A program made the translations under genes and the position numbers. Under the pieces are notes generated by a model. That model was not told the DNA's origin. It worked only from the letters and a program-made list of their open reading frames with translations, and ran no database searches. Positions 34,167 to 45,609 of a stretch of 64,000 nt of DNA are shown one piece after another. Source of the stretch: Dermanyssus gallinae (Eukaryota > Arthropoda > Arachnida > Mesostigmata > Dermanyssidae); the NCBI GenBank assembly GCA_003439945.1, contig QVRM01001273.1, positions 49,250 to 113,249 of the forward strand, given 5' to 3'. Position 1 is the stretch's first letter. Each line of letters begins with the position of its first letter.

Positions 34167-37100
34167 TTAAGAATCAGTTGTCCGTGTCCTTGCTTGATGG
34201 TAGCCCCCGCTCTTATGGATCCGGTGCGAGCGATATATCCTCAAGGTTCCTTGCAAAGTTAAAACGGTGAGATCCATAAGATTCCTCTTCGTGACGCCGA
34301 GCCCCAAGAGCGTCCTCGCAGATTCGGAGTCCCATACACCACTCATAGAGATAGTGATGGATCCGAATCTGCGAGGTTTTTGCGGGTAGGGGAGCGCCGC
34401 TCTTAGGAACTCGACGTCATATTTGGCGATCTTGTCTTGCCGTGCTTTTGCCAGGTCCCGGTTCGGGCCGCAAACCTCGGCATCTAAAACCCAGACCTCG
34501 GTAGGTGTTGTTATTACGAGGTCGGGCTTTAGACCCGGTGCGCCCGGTCGACGGAATACTCGCTCACGAACCACCTCATGACCCCTTTCGCGGAGAAGAC
34601 GCGCCACGCGATCACAGACGTCGTCATGTCTCTTTATGGTTTGTTTGTGTGTTATATCGCACATCTGAGCGACATGAGCCAACGTCTCAGGCGCATGACA
34701 CCCGTGCCTACAACGTTTGTTGTAGCCCGGGCGTCCCCTGGCCAATCTGGCACGCGTTGGTAGTGCGTTGATCCTGAGCTTTAGTAGGTTTAAATACTCC
34801 TTACCAGATAGGTAGGGCATACCCTTAATCCAGTAATGTACAAAGGGCGTTTCGTGTGCTTTTTTAAAATGTGCCCCATCGAACGTGTTGTGTAGTTGTT
34901 GAGACCAGTAATCGGTCTCTTGTGTAGCGGTCTCAATGGAGGTTCCCAAGCGCTCGCAAAGAAGTCTTGTTTTCGCAAGATCTTTTTTAAAGTGCTCGGT
35001 GGTTAGCATCCATTGGACCCCAAGGTGCGTGGAGTGTTGTAGTGCTGTCAGGCGGGAGAGGCGGATTCTGGGAATGAATGTTTGGAGGCAGGGGATGTCC
35101 AGACCGCCGTGTGCTGTGTGCGTGTACAGGTAGGCGTTCGGCACCGAGTTTTCGAGCTTAAGCCATTTCGACTTAACAACCTTTCTGATCTCTTTATCTA
35201 GGTCACTAAGGAGTGCGTAAGATGGTCTGGGACCGGAGACCAGTTTATATAGGAGACGGGGAATGAGAAAGTCTTTCAAAAATATGAGTCTTTGGTGGGG
35301 TTTAAGGGGAGCTATCGTGAGTCTGTTGAGTAAGTTAAGGAGTATATCCTTGGTGGAGTCAACTCTGCCATTGCTGTCAAAGTCGACTCCAAGATATCTC
35401 CATCGATCGCTCATACCTTTAGCTGGCAATTGCCGATCTCCAACGTTAAATTCTGATACGGTATTGATAAAACCTTTACCTTCCTTCCTATTAAATAGGT
35501 GGGAGATAGTAAAGCTTTTATTAGTATTAATTTCAAGGCCTCGGGATTTTAAAAGTGGGTCCGCAATATTAAGGAGCCGTTGGAGAGTGGATTTCGTGGA
35601 GGCTAGGAGGATGAGATCATCCGCAAAGGCTAAGCCCATAAGGCGGAAGTCATCAGTAAGTTGGTACCCGATATTAGTTTGGTCTAATTTTGAAAGAATG
35701 TCGTCGAGAACTAGATTAAATAAGAGGGGGGACAGAGGATCTCCCTGCCTAACACCCCTAGTTGGCCGAAATGTGCGACATTCTTGTCCAAATTCTATGA
35801 GAGTTTTAGAAGAGAGGTACAAGCGTTCGATATAGTTAATGAATACCTCCGGGTATCCGCGAGTCCGGAGTGACCACAGGACGGAGTCATGACTTACCAT
35901 GTCGAACGCCTTACGGAGGTCGATTGAGGCAAGTCTGAGCTCACGTCCTGCAGACTTGGCATCGTTAAGGATACCATCCAGAACCGCAAGATTCTCGAAG
36001 GTACCATTATAGGGGAGAAACGCTCGCTGGATTGGGAGAAGCTTAATAGAGTTCTGGAGGCGTCTAGAGAGAATTTTGTTAAGCGTTCGTTGTAAGTATG
36101 AACTAATAGATAGGGGTCGCAGATCGCTTGGGGATGTGGCATTGTTAATTTTAGGGATGAACGCTAAGCGAGCAGTTTCATGGGCTGAGGCAATATCGCT
36201 AATTATTAGTATGTTAAGAATACAACAGACTACTTCTAACGGGAGTTTACGGAGGGACGAAAGACAAATCCCGTCCAAGCCTAGTGCTTTAGAAGGTCCG
36301 CGGAGAGCTGCGTGGGTTTCCTTTAGGGAGATAGGGAGGGAAACCTCAAAGAGATCAGAGTTGGGAGTGTATACGGGGCAAGGGAGTGGTTCAGGGGGTG
36401 GTTGTGTCATCGTGTTGGCCCAGTGTTCTACAACTTCGGTGGCCTGCATGTTGTGTATGGTGTGTTTGCCGTCCAGCACCTCATGAGCGCATTTGGATCG
36501 GTTTTGGCTAAAAAGTTTTTGAGTGGTTGCGTAGTCTTGACGTCGCTGTTGCCTTTTAGATACTCGCGCTTCAGTGGAAGGTGTTTCTCTAAAGGCACGA
36601 CGTCGGACAGTGTGTGTAAAATGTTTGTTCAGAAATTCGTTTAAGGCGATAGTGTGGTCCTCACCTGAGCAAATTATATTTGACAGATGAGTAAGGTCTG
36701 TTGAAATTATGTTGCGTTTGGGAAATGTGTTTGTGAGGGCTTGTATTTTAGATATAATAATATCTTTTTGGGATGGATTATAGGGGCCATCTGATTCAGA
36801 GTATCGAGGCCGACTACGCTCAGGAAGCTCAGATCCGTCAAGGTTGGAATCCAGGAGAGACCTCTTTTTAAGGAGGTCCTCCACCAGATCCTTATGCGCC
36901 TGAGAATTACGTTGGCCCCTAATCGCCCCAGGTGTGCGTGAGTTAAAATTAGTAGCTAAAAGGTGGTCAATTTCTCTAGGAGTTTCGTTATTATTATCTA
37001 ATATAAAATCTGCTTCTAATGTTGCTAAAAGTTCACGGTCTTGTGGGTTCCATCTGGCCTTCTTAGAGGGGGGGGCTAAAATGTTCTCATTATATTCGTC

Positions 37101-37433
37101 CGGATGGGCACGACGACGGTGTAAATTAAGACCTGATTTAGAATTAAAGACCCTTAAGCAAGTACTAGATGGACATTTACAATTTGGCTGGGAGACGCGT
37201 GAAGTACTAGGGGGGTTAAAATTATCATTAGAAGCAGCAGTGTCATTTTGTGAGGAACTTAAAATCAAATTATTAGTCTGTGATCGGTTAGGAGTTTGGG
37301 AGGTGGCACGAACTTCTCGTTGATTGTGAGTCAATCTAATGTGGCTCGCGAGGCCCGCGCCAGATTTGCATACTCGCCCGCAAGTCTGGCAGCTGAGTCT
37401 TCCGGCGGTGTTGCTGCCGTCACGTGATGCCAT
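34167..37433 (-). CDS. Intact R2-clade retrotransposon protein (zinc fingers, Myb, RT, restriction-like endonuclease)
   Basis: An uninterrupted 1088-codon frame, close to the usual size of R2 proteins. Domains in order: two N-terminal zinc fingers (C15-X2-C18-X12-H31-X4-H36 and C87-X4-C92-X12-H105-X4-H110), a Myb-like DNA-binding segment at about 126-175 (W...RTPGAIRGQR), a reverse transcriptase with SIDLRKAFDMVSHD, TRGVRQGDPLSPLLF and LAFADDLILLAS (near residue 605), and a C-terminal domain with a C-X3-C-X7-H-X4-C cluster (near 908-925) followed by KPD-X12-D (near 968-983), the R2-type restriction-like endonuclease. All catalytic positions I can check are kept. Such proteins nick DNA at a specific site and copy their own RNA into it. 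The start is the first ATG, 14 codons before the first finger. The flanks are not recognisable 28S rDNA. Confidence 0.93.
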   Translation of the reverse strand: MASRDGSNTAGRLSCQTCGRVCKSGAGLASHIRLTHNQREVRATSQTPNRSQTNNLILSSSQNDTAASNDNFNPPSTSRVSQPNCKCPSSTCLRVFNSKSGLNLHRRRAHPDEYNENILAPPSKKARWNPQDRELLATLEADFILDNNNETPREIDHLLATNFNSRTPGAIRGQRNSQAHKDLVEDLLKKRSLLDSNLDGSELPERSRPRYSESDGPYNPSQKDIIISKIQALTNTFPKRNIISTDLTHLSNIICSGEDHTIALNEFLNKHFTHTVRRRAFRETPSTEARVSKRQQRRQDYATTQKLFSQNRSKCAHEVLDGKHTIHNMQATEVVEHWANTMTQPPPEPLPCPVYTPNSDLFEVSLPISLKETHAALRGPSKALGLDGICLSSLRKLPLEVVCCILNILIISDIASAHETARLAFIPKINNATSPSDLRPLSISSYLQRTLNKILSRRLQNSIKLLPIQRAFLPYNGTFENLAVLDGILNDAKSAGRELRLASIDLRKAFDMVSHDSVLWSLRTRGYPEVFINYIERLYLSSKTLIEFGQECRTFRPTRGVRQGDPLSPLLFNLVLDDILSKLDQTNIGYQLTDDFRLMGLAFADDLILLASTKSTLQRLLNIADPLLKSRGLEINTNKSFTISHLFNRKEGKGFINTVSEFNVGDRQLPAKGMSDRWRYLGVDFDSNGRVDSTKDILLNLLNRLTIAPLKPHQRLIFLKDFLIPRLLYKLVSGPRPSYALLSDLDKEIRKVVKSKWLKLENSVPNAYLYTHTAHGGLDIPCLQTFIPRIRLSRLTALQHSTHLGVQWMLTTEHFKKDLAKTRLLCERLGTSIETATQETDYWSQQLHNTFDGAHFKKAHETPFVHYWIKGMPYLSGKEYLNLLKLRINALPTRARLARGRPGYNKRCRHGCHAPETLAHVAQMCDITHKQTIKRHDDVCDRVARLLRERGHEVVRERVFRRPGAPGLKPDLVITTPTEVWVLDAEVCGPNRDLAKARQDKIAKYDVEFLRAALPYPQKPRRFGSITISMSGVWDSESARTLLGLGVTKRNLMDLTVLTLQGTLRIYRSHRIHKSGGYHQARTRTTDS

Positions 37434-37960
37434 CGTTGTCTTGGTCCACAGCGGTGGTAAGATTTCTTTAAAAGTCTTGTACGCGAACGATGGCGCGATT
37501 TTACGCAGATGTTGTTGTTAAAATCGCTAAAATGAAGCGGTCTTTAGACCATCATTCTGTTCGTCTCTACCCAGGGAGCACTATGTCATATTTTGTCACG
37601 TTCTGTATTTATGCAAAATAGCGTCAAAAGTAGAAGTTAAAAATTGCACATTAATATGTACAATAGTAGTGTCGGTTTAAGATATATATTTGTGGTAATT
37701 AGATGGAAGACTAGCATCAGACAGATTAATTGCTGTCTCTTCGATTCAGTGGAATTGAAGCATCTATTACAAATATATAGTAGGTATGTAGGTAGTCAAT
37801 TAAAATATATAGTGGTTTAAAAACACGATATGGCTGCCCAATATATCGTTGCTTATTGTATTCTCTACGCAGTGTTCGATTTTAGAGCAAAACAAAGCGT
37901 ATCGATACACCACTATACAATGTATGCACTGTCTGGGTTTTGTAGCCAGTGTATACACTT

Positions 37961-38033
37961 TACCTATATAGAAGTTAAAATTAGTGAAATATAATTAGGG
38001 CCGCTATATTTCACTAAAACAACTATATAGGTA
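37961..38033. repeat. Imperfect inverted repeat, about 30-bp arms
   Basis: TACCTATATAG...TTAGTGAAATATA (37961-37993) pairs with 38005-38033, with a 4-nt length difference between arms and an 11-nt loop. It may be a short terminal-inverted-repeat (MITE-like) relic. Confidence 0.7.
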
Positions 38034-38225
38034 GACTCACCTTACCTAAATCTAAAAACCGGCACAATCACTTTCACTTAAAAACGCTAAAATGCACTTC
38101 AGACAGGCCTTTGCAATGGTGAACGCACTGCTAACCTATCTAACACAGTGACGCGGCGAATTATAACAATTTTGCATCTTTTAAATGCAAAATGGAACTG
38201 TTTGACGGTGTTGGATCTCACAGTT

Positions 38226-38331
38226 CGGTCACACTGGTGGCCACGATGGTCTGTGGCAAAACTCCCGTTAAAAAGCCAGATATAACTTGCGATCTAGGCA
38301 ATTTAAGCGGGAGCTCGCACCAGTGCGACCG
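38226..38331. promoter_or_regulatory. Inverted pair of Motif-1-like core promoter sequences
   Basis: CGGTCACACTG (38226-38236) fits the insect core promoter Motif 1 consensus YGGTCACACTR. The reverse strand of 38321-38331 reads CGGTCGCACTG, one base away. The pair forms 14-bp arms with one mismatch, and two smaller hairpins lie inside (GCCAC...GTGGC, and CTCCCGTTAAA against TTTAAGCGGGAG). It could be a divergent promoter or an RNA fold. Function is inferred from the motif alone. Confidence 0.35.
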
Positions 38332-38344
38332 TCCGGCTCAACAG

Positions 38345-41300
38345 CTGAGTAGAGACTGAGCTAGAGCTCCATACAAGAAGACCGCACACCTGCACATCTT
38401 GCGCATACTTTAGCTTCCGGGCGGCAAAATCGAACGCCCTTGGCGCACGGCGCTAGGTCCGGTGACAGTTGACGTTTTTGTCCACATATTATCGCTACAA
38501 ACATATATTGTCTACAACTGGTCGCAGCATGCGTTTGCTGCTGTTCTTGTTGTAAATTAGAGTCAATTTTACATTAAATTCTGTTGCGCATGTGCCTAGA
38601 TTGGAAATTGCAAGGACTCCTAATTGGCGGAGCGGGGCGTAGTTGGCAGAAAGAACACAGAGAAACCACATAGAAATCGTGCGTAAGTGCAACCGAGTCG
38701 ATTTGTCGTGAGCTTAACATAAATTGACTGCTGGCAATTCGTAGTGAGATTATGAGTGAAAGTTGCACCAAACCAAGCACGAGGACAAAATCAACCCATT
38801 GACACACGGCGCGTAATGAATTGCGGAGGTAGGCAAATGCCAAATGTTAAGAGAATGATGTCGACACCTAGATCGCTTCTAAGACCACTGGTTTTGGGCG
38901 CTTCTGTACACCGGACTGAATTGTACACTGGATCGGCGGGCCGAGAAAATAACAACTTAAATCGATACCTGTAGCACGGAGGAAGATCTCAGACACCTCC
39001 GCCGAAGACTGGCCACCAGCTCGGGTACACCTTGGAGCCATCGAGAACACCAAAAGGATCCTACATCAGGACCCCTGACGACCCCCCCAAAAAAGGGAGA
39101 ACGGTTTAAGGCCGGTTAAAGAAAGGCTGCGGAAGCCGGCAAAATCTTCGACATAAAGCGAATCCAAAAATTGAGGTCCTCATACACCATCTCGAAGTCG
39201 ATCATCGTCCCGACATGTTAATGATGTCAACGAGTAGGGCACTCCACATCTTTGTGCACCTATGGGGGCAGTTAAAACCAAGGCTACCGCAAATGCGAGC
39301 AGAAGAGCGCCGCCCGGACGGCTTGCAAAAGCCAAAAGGCAGCAAGCATCATACCTGACTGCCGCTGCCACTTCCGGATCGTTCTTAACACAGGAGCTCT
39401 AACCTTCCATAGGGTTGGGCGCACTTGTTGTTTAAATCTAATTATCACGCGTCCAACAGAGACACCCCAAAATGGTGAATTGAAAAATTCTACATAACGA
39501 ATAATAATATATTCTCATTCGATGCGTCAACCATATTCTGAGTTTTTACGTGACAAGCGACGCCTATATATGATTTTTCCTCATTTTCAGCCGCTACCGT
39601 TACCACCACCATTAGTAATGTTTTAACGTGTTCTGAGGGCTCTTCACGGGCTTCGCCATGCGGTCGCTGAGCAGTGGTTAACAGAGTTCAGCTTACGTGA
39701 CAATCAGCCGGGGTATGTTGTAATTTCAAAAAACCTAATCTAAGAGTTTTTGCTTAGAAGGGTTCTTGGCTGAGACGTAATGAGCGCTCAAACAACCTCA
39801 GTTCTGTTAATAGTAACAATGTCTGACGTATGTGTGTTTTTTTTTGTACGACACTAAGTGCGTTGCGACGTTATTTGGCTAAAACGTGTTGTCTGTCTAA
39901 TGGGGTCAGAATGTATGCAGCAATTGGACTGAATTATCTAGCTTTCATGTCATCGCTCGAAAACTCAGATGAGTCTGTGCGTTGTTGATGATCTAACAAA
40001 CGATTTAGTTCTCTTGTTTTGTGCAACCAACTTCGCTTCTACGTCGATACAGCGGTACGAGCTACAGTGGTTTATATATTAATTAATCTGAATATCGGTT
40101 AGGGTTCAGAGCCCAGCTTCTGTATCCGGAGCTTGTAAATACCTAAGGAAAGCGCTTTCTCATAGCTATAGCACAGGGCAGATGTCCACTTTACCTATCT
40201 GATTTGTCGGGACTGTTGAGGGTGGTCTCTGGTGGGTAATCTGGTCACAATCGTGACGGGCAACTGAACCATTATCGAATTTAAGTTTGCCTCTAAATAA
40301 CCTATAGGTAGGCGCAACATAAGAGAGACGTTAGAGGCTAAAGTACCTCCAAAAATGAGAAAAATCAACCTTTCGTTGTAAAGAAGTTTTCAAACAATGG
40401 ATTAAGTGACGTTGGCGAACAGGCCTCGTTGGCGTGTAGGCCTCGAAGCTCGTCTAAGAAGACTGGGGGCGACGCACCACAGCGTCTGACGAAAAACGCA
40501 TAAAGACACCATTAAATTTCCCAGGGGAGGGAAGCTCCAACTTGGTTTTGACTTTCCGTTTGGCCAGATTATTATAGCTCAATGAAGTCGGGAGTAGTCA
40601 AAATAGCGGACTCTGCTCAAGACGTGGCTATGGGTATAGAATACACGCATATAGGCACTTTATTCTAACAGCCTAAATGATTGCTGCACATAATTAAAGC
40701 ACCCAATGCCAAGAAAGCAGAATTTACAGGCTTGACTTAATAAATAACTATATAAGCTAATAATGCTCATGACGCTGCATAAGCGGCAAAAAAGAAGCTA
40801 ATAGCTTATCTGTCTTTCTCTATGTGCCTTCTATAACAGAGAATTCTCACATAAAAATGTTGCCCCACATAGAACGCCAATCTTTAGTGGTAGCGCGTAC
40901 TAGTACTTATGTGCCTAGCAACAATACAAGGTATAGTTTCAGTGGTATATAATGCCGTCTACTACTCAAAATAAAACATACACATCATAGTTATATGGAT
41001 ACAAAGACTGACCGTAATAAGCTCCCATTAGTAAGGTAATTAACCCGAAAAAGTCGTCTTTTGAGCTGTGGCTACGTTCCGGTTTCGTACGAACTTGCAC
41101 TTTACATATTTTGTCGAATATGTGCATATGTGAGCTTTAAACGAAAGTTCTTATGGGTGCCTCGGCTTGCAAAAAAGATGCATGTATACGGCCCGAATCC
41201 TTATACTGCTTGCTTTTAATCATGCTCATATACGAGTATATAAGAATACTTTTAATATTACGGCAACTGCATCCATCGTAATACGATTAATATATAACTT

Positions 41301-41540
41301 CTTTTTTGCTGACTGTGACTGCTGAGTGTTGGGGGCACTAGCTAAGTTCAACAAATGTTGAATGCACGTGGGGAAGCAGCGGAGAATCTGGACATGTGTT
41401 TAATTAAAAAGAGTGCAGTTTTAGTATTTGATGAAGTTAGGGGGAAAAGGATGATTGTTTTATAGGAGAGGAAATTGGACTATCTAAGTCAATACGAGTA
41501 TTGATTACAGGGGATCATTACTAGAGGAAGAAGAGCTACT
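38345..41540. other. Unassigned DNA
   Basis: No gene recognised. Around 38990-39400 there is a GC-richer, coding-like stretch with broken frames, including CQRVGHSTSLC, which could be a decayed zinc knuckle of a LINE ORF1, but it is too weak to call. 39420-41540 is AT-rich and shows nothing I can name. Confidence 0.45.
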
Positions 41541-41559
41541 ACGAAGAAAGAAGACTGCA

Positions 41560-41890
41560 AAGGGATGAAATTCTGTAAAGTGTATGGGCCTCTGGGAGGG
41601 TTTAGTAAATTTATAGTGACACGAGATATCTGGAAGGCCATGTATGTACTAGAATTGACTTTTGCTAATGTCTCTCTGATCCACAGGGCGGGGTTGGCAA
41701 AGTTGGAAACGATTCAAGGAGAAATGGTAAGATTTGCATTGGGCTGCTACGTTAATTGCGCCAGAAAGTTTTTTGAGAGGAAAGGGGGGATGTCGAAATT
41801 CATCTATATTTATTTTAAGCTAAGATATAATATTCTTATCGCGGCTCGGAAGGTTGAGCACAATAGTCAGAAATAGGCAAGAGCGAGGGT
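41560..41890 (+). pseudogene. LINE ORF2 C-terminal fragment
   Basis: The open frame 41565-41876 (103 codons) reads ELTFANVSLIHRAGLAKLE, then ALGCYVNCARKFFERKGG and a YNILIAARKVEHN end. The pattern LTFAN...LE..Q...R.ALGC....E...GE.G.S is a known LINE C-terminal block; I associate it with arachnid elements, which is from memory and not tested. It is 5'-truncated. Confidence 0.5.
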
Positions 41891-42094
41891 ATCGAAGAAA
41901 ATAGTGAACTCGAGAGTAAAAAGAAGTCATATACGAGCAACTGGAAATTACTCAGTAGGTATTGGAGGATACATTGATGACATGGATGCGTGGGTAATAC
42001 ATATGCTGCCGTTGTAAGCGCCCCTGATATAAAAGGGTGACCAGTGCATTTATGTATTTATGCAATTTTGCTAATTATGCAAGCGAATAAATGA

Positions 42095-42096
<2 letters not shown>

Positions 42097-42160
<64 letters not shown>

Positions 42161-42170
42161 TATATATATA
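42097..42170. repeat. (TA)n microsatellite
   Basis: About 37 TA units with two interruptions. Confidence 0.95.
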
Positions 42171-42344
42171 AAAATTATGCCTCAAAAAAAGTTTAATATT
42201 TACTGGTGTATATACAATGTGGCGACGTGGTCTGGGGTGTTGATACGATATGGCCAATGTTATGGTTGTCACCGACCGGCATGTCGCCGGTTTTATATAT
42301 GCTGCATGCTATCTTAACATGTCCGCTTATGTTGCGTCACTAAG

Positions 42345-42435
42345 CCCTCTGATACATAAGGGTGGCATGTGTAGTCAGGTTAATATATATATATATTACC
42401 CTCTGATACAAAAAAGTGACATGTGTAGTCAGGTT
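42345..42435. repeat. Two 37-bp direct repeats separated by a short (TA)n
   Basis: 42345-42381 and 42399-42435 are 37-bp copies with four mismatches (CCCTCTGATACA...CATGTGTAGTCAGGTT). A weaker third copy starts near 42021. Confidence 0.88.
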
Positions 42436-42446
42436 TATATGTTAAG

Positions 42447-42449
<3 letters not shown>

Positions 42450-42483
<34 letters not shown>

Positions 42484-42554
42484 CCTTTATGTTATTAGAC
42501 AAGGGTATATATATATATATATATATATATAGCCTTTATGTTATTAGACAAGGG
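42450..42554. repeat. (TA)n arrays between perfect 25-bp direct repeats
   Basis: TAGCCTTTATGTTATTAGAC with AAGGG occurs at 42481-42505 and 42530-42554 without a mismatch. A (TA)n array precedes each copy. Confidence 0.92.
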
Positions 42555-42559
42555 AAGCA

Positions 42560-44480
42560 CCGGCCGACATAGTTTTTTACATTTTTGTCTAGTGATGAGA
42601 CGTTGAAGGTCAATAACGTTAACTTCAATAAACATCCGATTGTTATTATACAATAAAAAAATCAGACCCACAAAGTCACACGAACTACAAAAATCAATTT
42701 GGAAAACTCTAATAAGGGAACGGCTAACGTACACGTTTACCCTTGAGACCGTATACAACAAAATATGATAATACAATGACTCAAGGGGTTTGACCCAGTG
42801 AAACGGCAAGAAGAGTGGGATGATGTATTAATTAAAGTCCCATGAAACCTGAAAGACCCAAAATGTAGCTAGCGAAAATTCGCTTGCTACACGGACTCGA
42901 TGTTTTAGGACTAGCACTTCTAATGATGTAACCTTAGCGGCTTTAGAAGGAGTACTTGGAGAAGCTGTCCATGGTGCATTTGTCACCAGCGAACTACACG
43001 TACTTGTTGGATTGAATATCGCAGTTGTTTTCTGGTATTTGGAAAAGGTTTGGAACTTATTTATACACCTTATTTAAATACCTAATGATGAAACCTTTGC
43101 ATACTGTATTCGATAGAATATGCCTTCACTCAGGTCAATCTGAGTTGGAAGTATATAATACTAATCTTTTGGATGTAATGAAAACGATTATAAAATTGTC
43201 AGAGCCAACTCCGGCTGTGGTAGACAGCCGAAATGTTTCACGCCGTTCACTTTTAAGCAAGGAAGTCTTTTTTGTCAGCAACCGGAAATAAAATACCGGA
43301 ATGTAAGATTGAAGCGATGTACAGATTGGTGTTCGAAGATGCTAAATTGCAGCACAAAAGGAGGGGAAATACTCACCACAATCAGAGCTGGACAGGCACT
43401 ATAGGTGGAGTTGCAACCCACTTCGAGAACTTAAACACCTTGTAGACTAAACGCATCTTCAGTAACACTTCTAGGCGGACCTAACACTATTCCAAAGGGT
43501 TTTGCATGTAATGAAATTTACAAATAGTAAACCGTGTTATTTGCTACTTATGTTTACGTATCCAGCATTTGTAATCGTGCGATCTATCCTAATGAGATCC
43601 TAATAAAAACTAAGACCCGATACTGTTTCAGATCAAATACTGTGTACTATCAGAAATGACAAGAACAGCGTCTCTACCATCGCCGCTACTCTCTGACTTT
43701 GTTGCCATCTTCTTGTGTCTTTCATACAGCGAAGAGTTGATAGCACGTATGATTCCTCTTGAGCAACGCCATTTAACAACACAGTATCGCTGCCGTGGCA
43801 GTTGCTACCATTCAGATGCAACCTCGCAATTAAATGTATATACTACTGTATAGAGAAGCGAAAGGTGTACGAGTCCGAAACAGAACCGTAAGAAACCAAC
43901 AATGATACGGGAAAAGAAGCCAGCTTGCCAGACAGTTTGTCGTGTTGTTCGTATAGCGCTGCGGGCGTCTCGCTACAAGAGCACAGCCGACCTTCTACCT
44001 CTGGGTACATTCGCCGTGACGCGAACCCTCAGGAGACTCGACGGAAGTTGGAACAATGTCATAATGAAAATATATGCCGCCTGTGTCCCTGAGCCGTTCG
44101 ACCTGTTCGGCGGCACATTGCTTCGTCGACAGCCCGAGTATCTGTCGCAGGACACTCGCCTGTATAAGCTCTAATTTAACCCTGACCTTGTGACGAATAG
44201 CTAAACAGTTTGAGTCAAGTAAGGATAAATTCTTCCACGAGTGCGTCTCTCAATGTCAATGCCAAAGCGAAGCGTGCACAAAGGGATCTAGAAAAAAAGA
44301 CGACTAGCCTCGATGCGACTAAAGGCTGATTACTTTATGCAACAAAAAACGAGATAAAAGTAAAAACTGATCGAGTATTCGGTTTGATAATCCGACGATG
44401 GTATCGTAGCTTAGCTCGGCTAGAAGTGTACTCAGCTAGGCGACGCCAAATCGAGATTTGATTACAGCGCGCGTCGTTGT
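42560..44480. other. Unassigned AT-rich DNA
   Basis: Several open frames below 110 codons, none with a recognisable motif. Confidence 0.5.
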
Positions 44481-44484
44481 ACCT

Positions 44485-44612
44485 TCGTTGTTGTTGTTGT
44501 TGTTGTTGTTGTTGCTGTTGCTGTTGTTGTTGTTGTTGTTGCTGTTGCTGTTGCTGTTGTTGTTGTTTCTGTTGTTGTTGTTGTTGTTGCTGTTGCTGTT
44601 GTCGTTGCTGCT
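44485..44612. repeat. (GTT)n/(CTG)n trinucleotide array
   Basis: About 40 trinucleotides, mostly TTG with CTG variants, translating as polyleucine, polycysteine or polyasparagine depending on strand and frame. Those frames are not taken as genes. It lies at the start of a moderately GC-rich stretch (44430-45560). Confidence 0.95.
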
Positions 44613-45600
44613 TCGTTTTTCAAGCTCTGCGTATTCTCTCGTTGTCTTCATCTCACGCAGAGGTGTAGTGCTTTCCCATCTATCCTATAGATCTCGCACA
44701 ATTCATGTTTAGGGTAGGTTGTTGTAGTCTTTTCGGCCGGAAGACGATTGAGTTCACTTCGTCAACACATCGGCGAGTTGTCGTGTCCAGGGCACGTCGC
44801 TCGGGTAGCAAGAAACGTTTCGGGAAGCTGTTACAGCAGCGGATAGAGTGAGGATAGCGGGGATAGTCGCAGCAGTAGCGGGAATAGCACCAATCGAAGC
44901 AGTAGTTGTGCTAGTAGTGAAGGCGGGCATAGTCGCCTTCTTTCTGAAGGGATTCTGATTTCAAAGACACGCGGCATGAGTTAGGAGGACGAGCTCGAGG
45001 GCTGAAGTAGCTGAAGAAGAAGGAGAAGGACGCTGGACGCCGACACAACGGGGCGACGCTGCAAGTTTGCTGCTCGAAATCCGAGTTGAACACGGATGCC
45101 GAGTATTCCTCCAAAGCTCCGGTCTCTCGTCGTTAAGCCCGGGGCTTTTCTTCTACGTGTCGCTCGCTAGAGTGAACGAAGTAGCCGGCGGAAGTTGGAT
45201 CCTGTTGTTGTTGTTGATGTCATTGAACAAGCAGGCCTCTCCGGCCGAGGATACGATGAGGACAATAGCATCCAGCTTTCAAACAACAACAACAACAACT
45301 ATGATAATAACAATAATAACAACTTCAGTAATAAAAGCAACGCAGCTATGACAGTAATAACACAAACAACAACAAGTATAAAACAACAGAAAACAACGAG
45401 AGGAATGATAAACAAACAAATCCCAACTTGCAGTCGTGCGGCACAGATATGCTGGTGGCATTACGGCTCTTCGCTGTGGTTTTAGCAGTGTATCTGACGA
45501 TGCAGACCGGCTTCGTCTCCATTTGCCTGCTTCTTGGAGGGAGAAGCATAAACATAATTCACTGATGTTGACGTTGCACAAACCGATAACGACTTTTTTC
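44613..45600. other. Moderately GC-rich stretch, product unknown
   Basis: CpG-bearing sequence with GCAGTAG-type repeats near 44850-44930 and a CAA array at 45284-45300. It may be a host gene's 5' region, as at 22000-23300, but no start or exon can be supported. Confidence 0.3.
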
Positions 45601-45609
45601 CTGTCAACA

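Larger units (their letters stand above)
37434..38340 (-). other. 5' region of the R2-clade element, limits unknown
   Basis: Non-coding sequence upstream of the start codon. It contains the foldback at 37961-38033 and the Motif-1-like pair at 38226-38331. The 5' end of the element was not found; no HDV-like ribozyme could be established by eye. Confidence 0.35.

Noticed and set aside
37900..37907. DRE-like element TATCGATA
   Set aside because: One 8-mer match in 64 kb is expected by chance and no start site is known nearby.
38990..39400. Retrotransposon ORF1 with zinc knuckle
   Set aside because: Only one imperfect knuckle-like stretch across broken frames, with no neighbouring RT or endonuclease.
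44436..44712. Open frames coding for polyleucine, polycysteine or polyasparagine
   Set aside because: They come only from the trinucleotide array at 44485-44612; no flanking protein sequence supports a gene.
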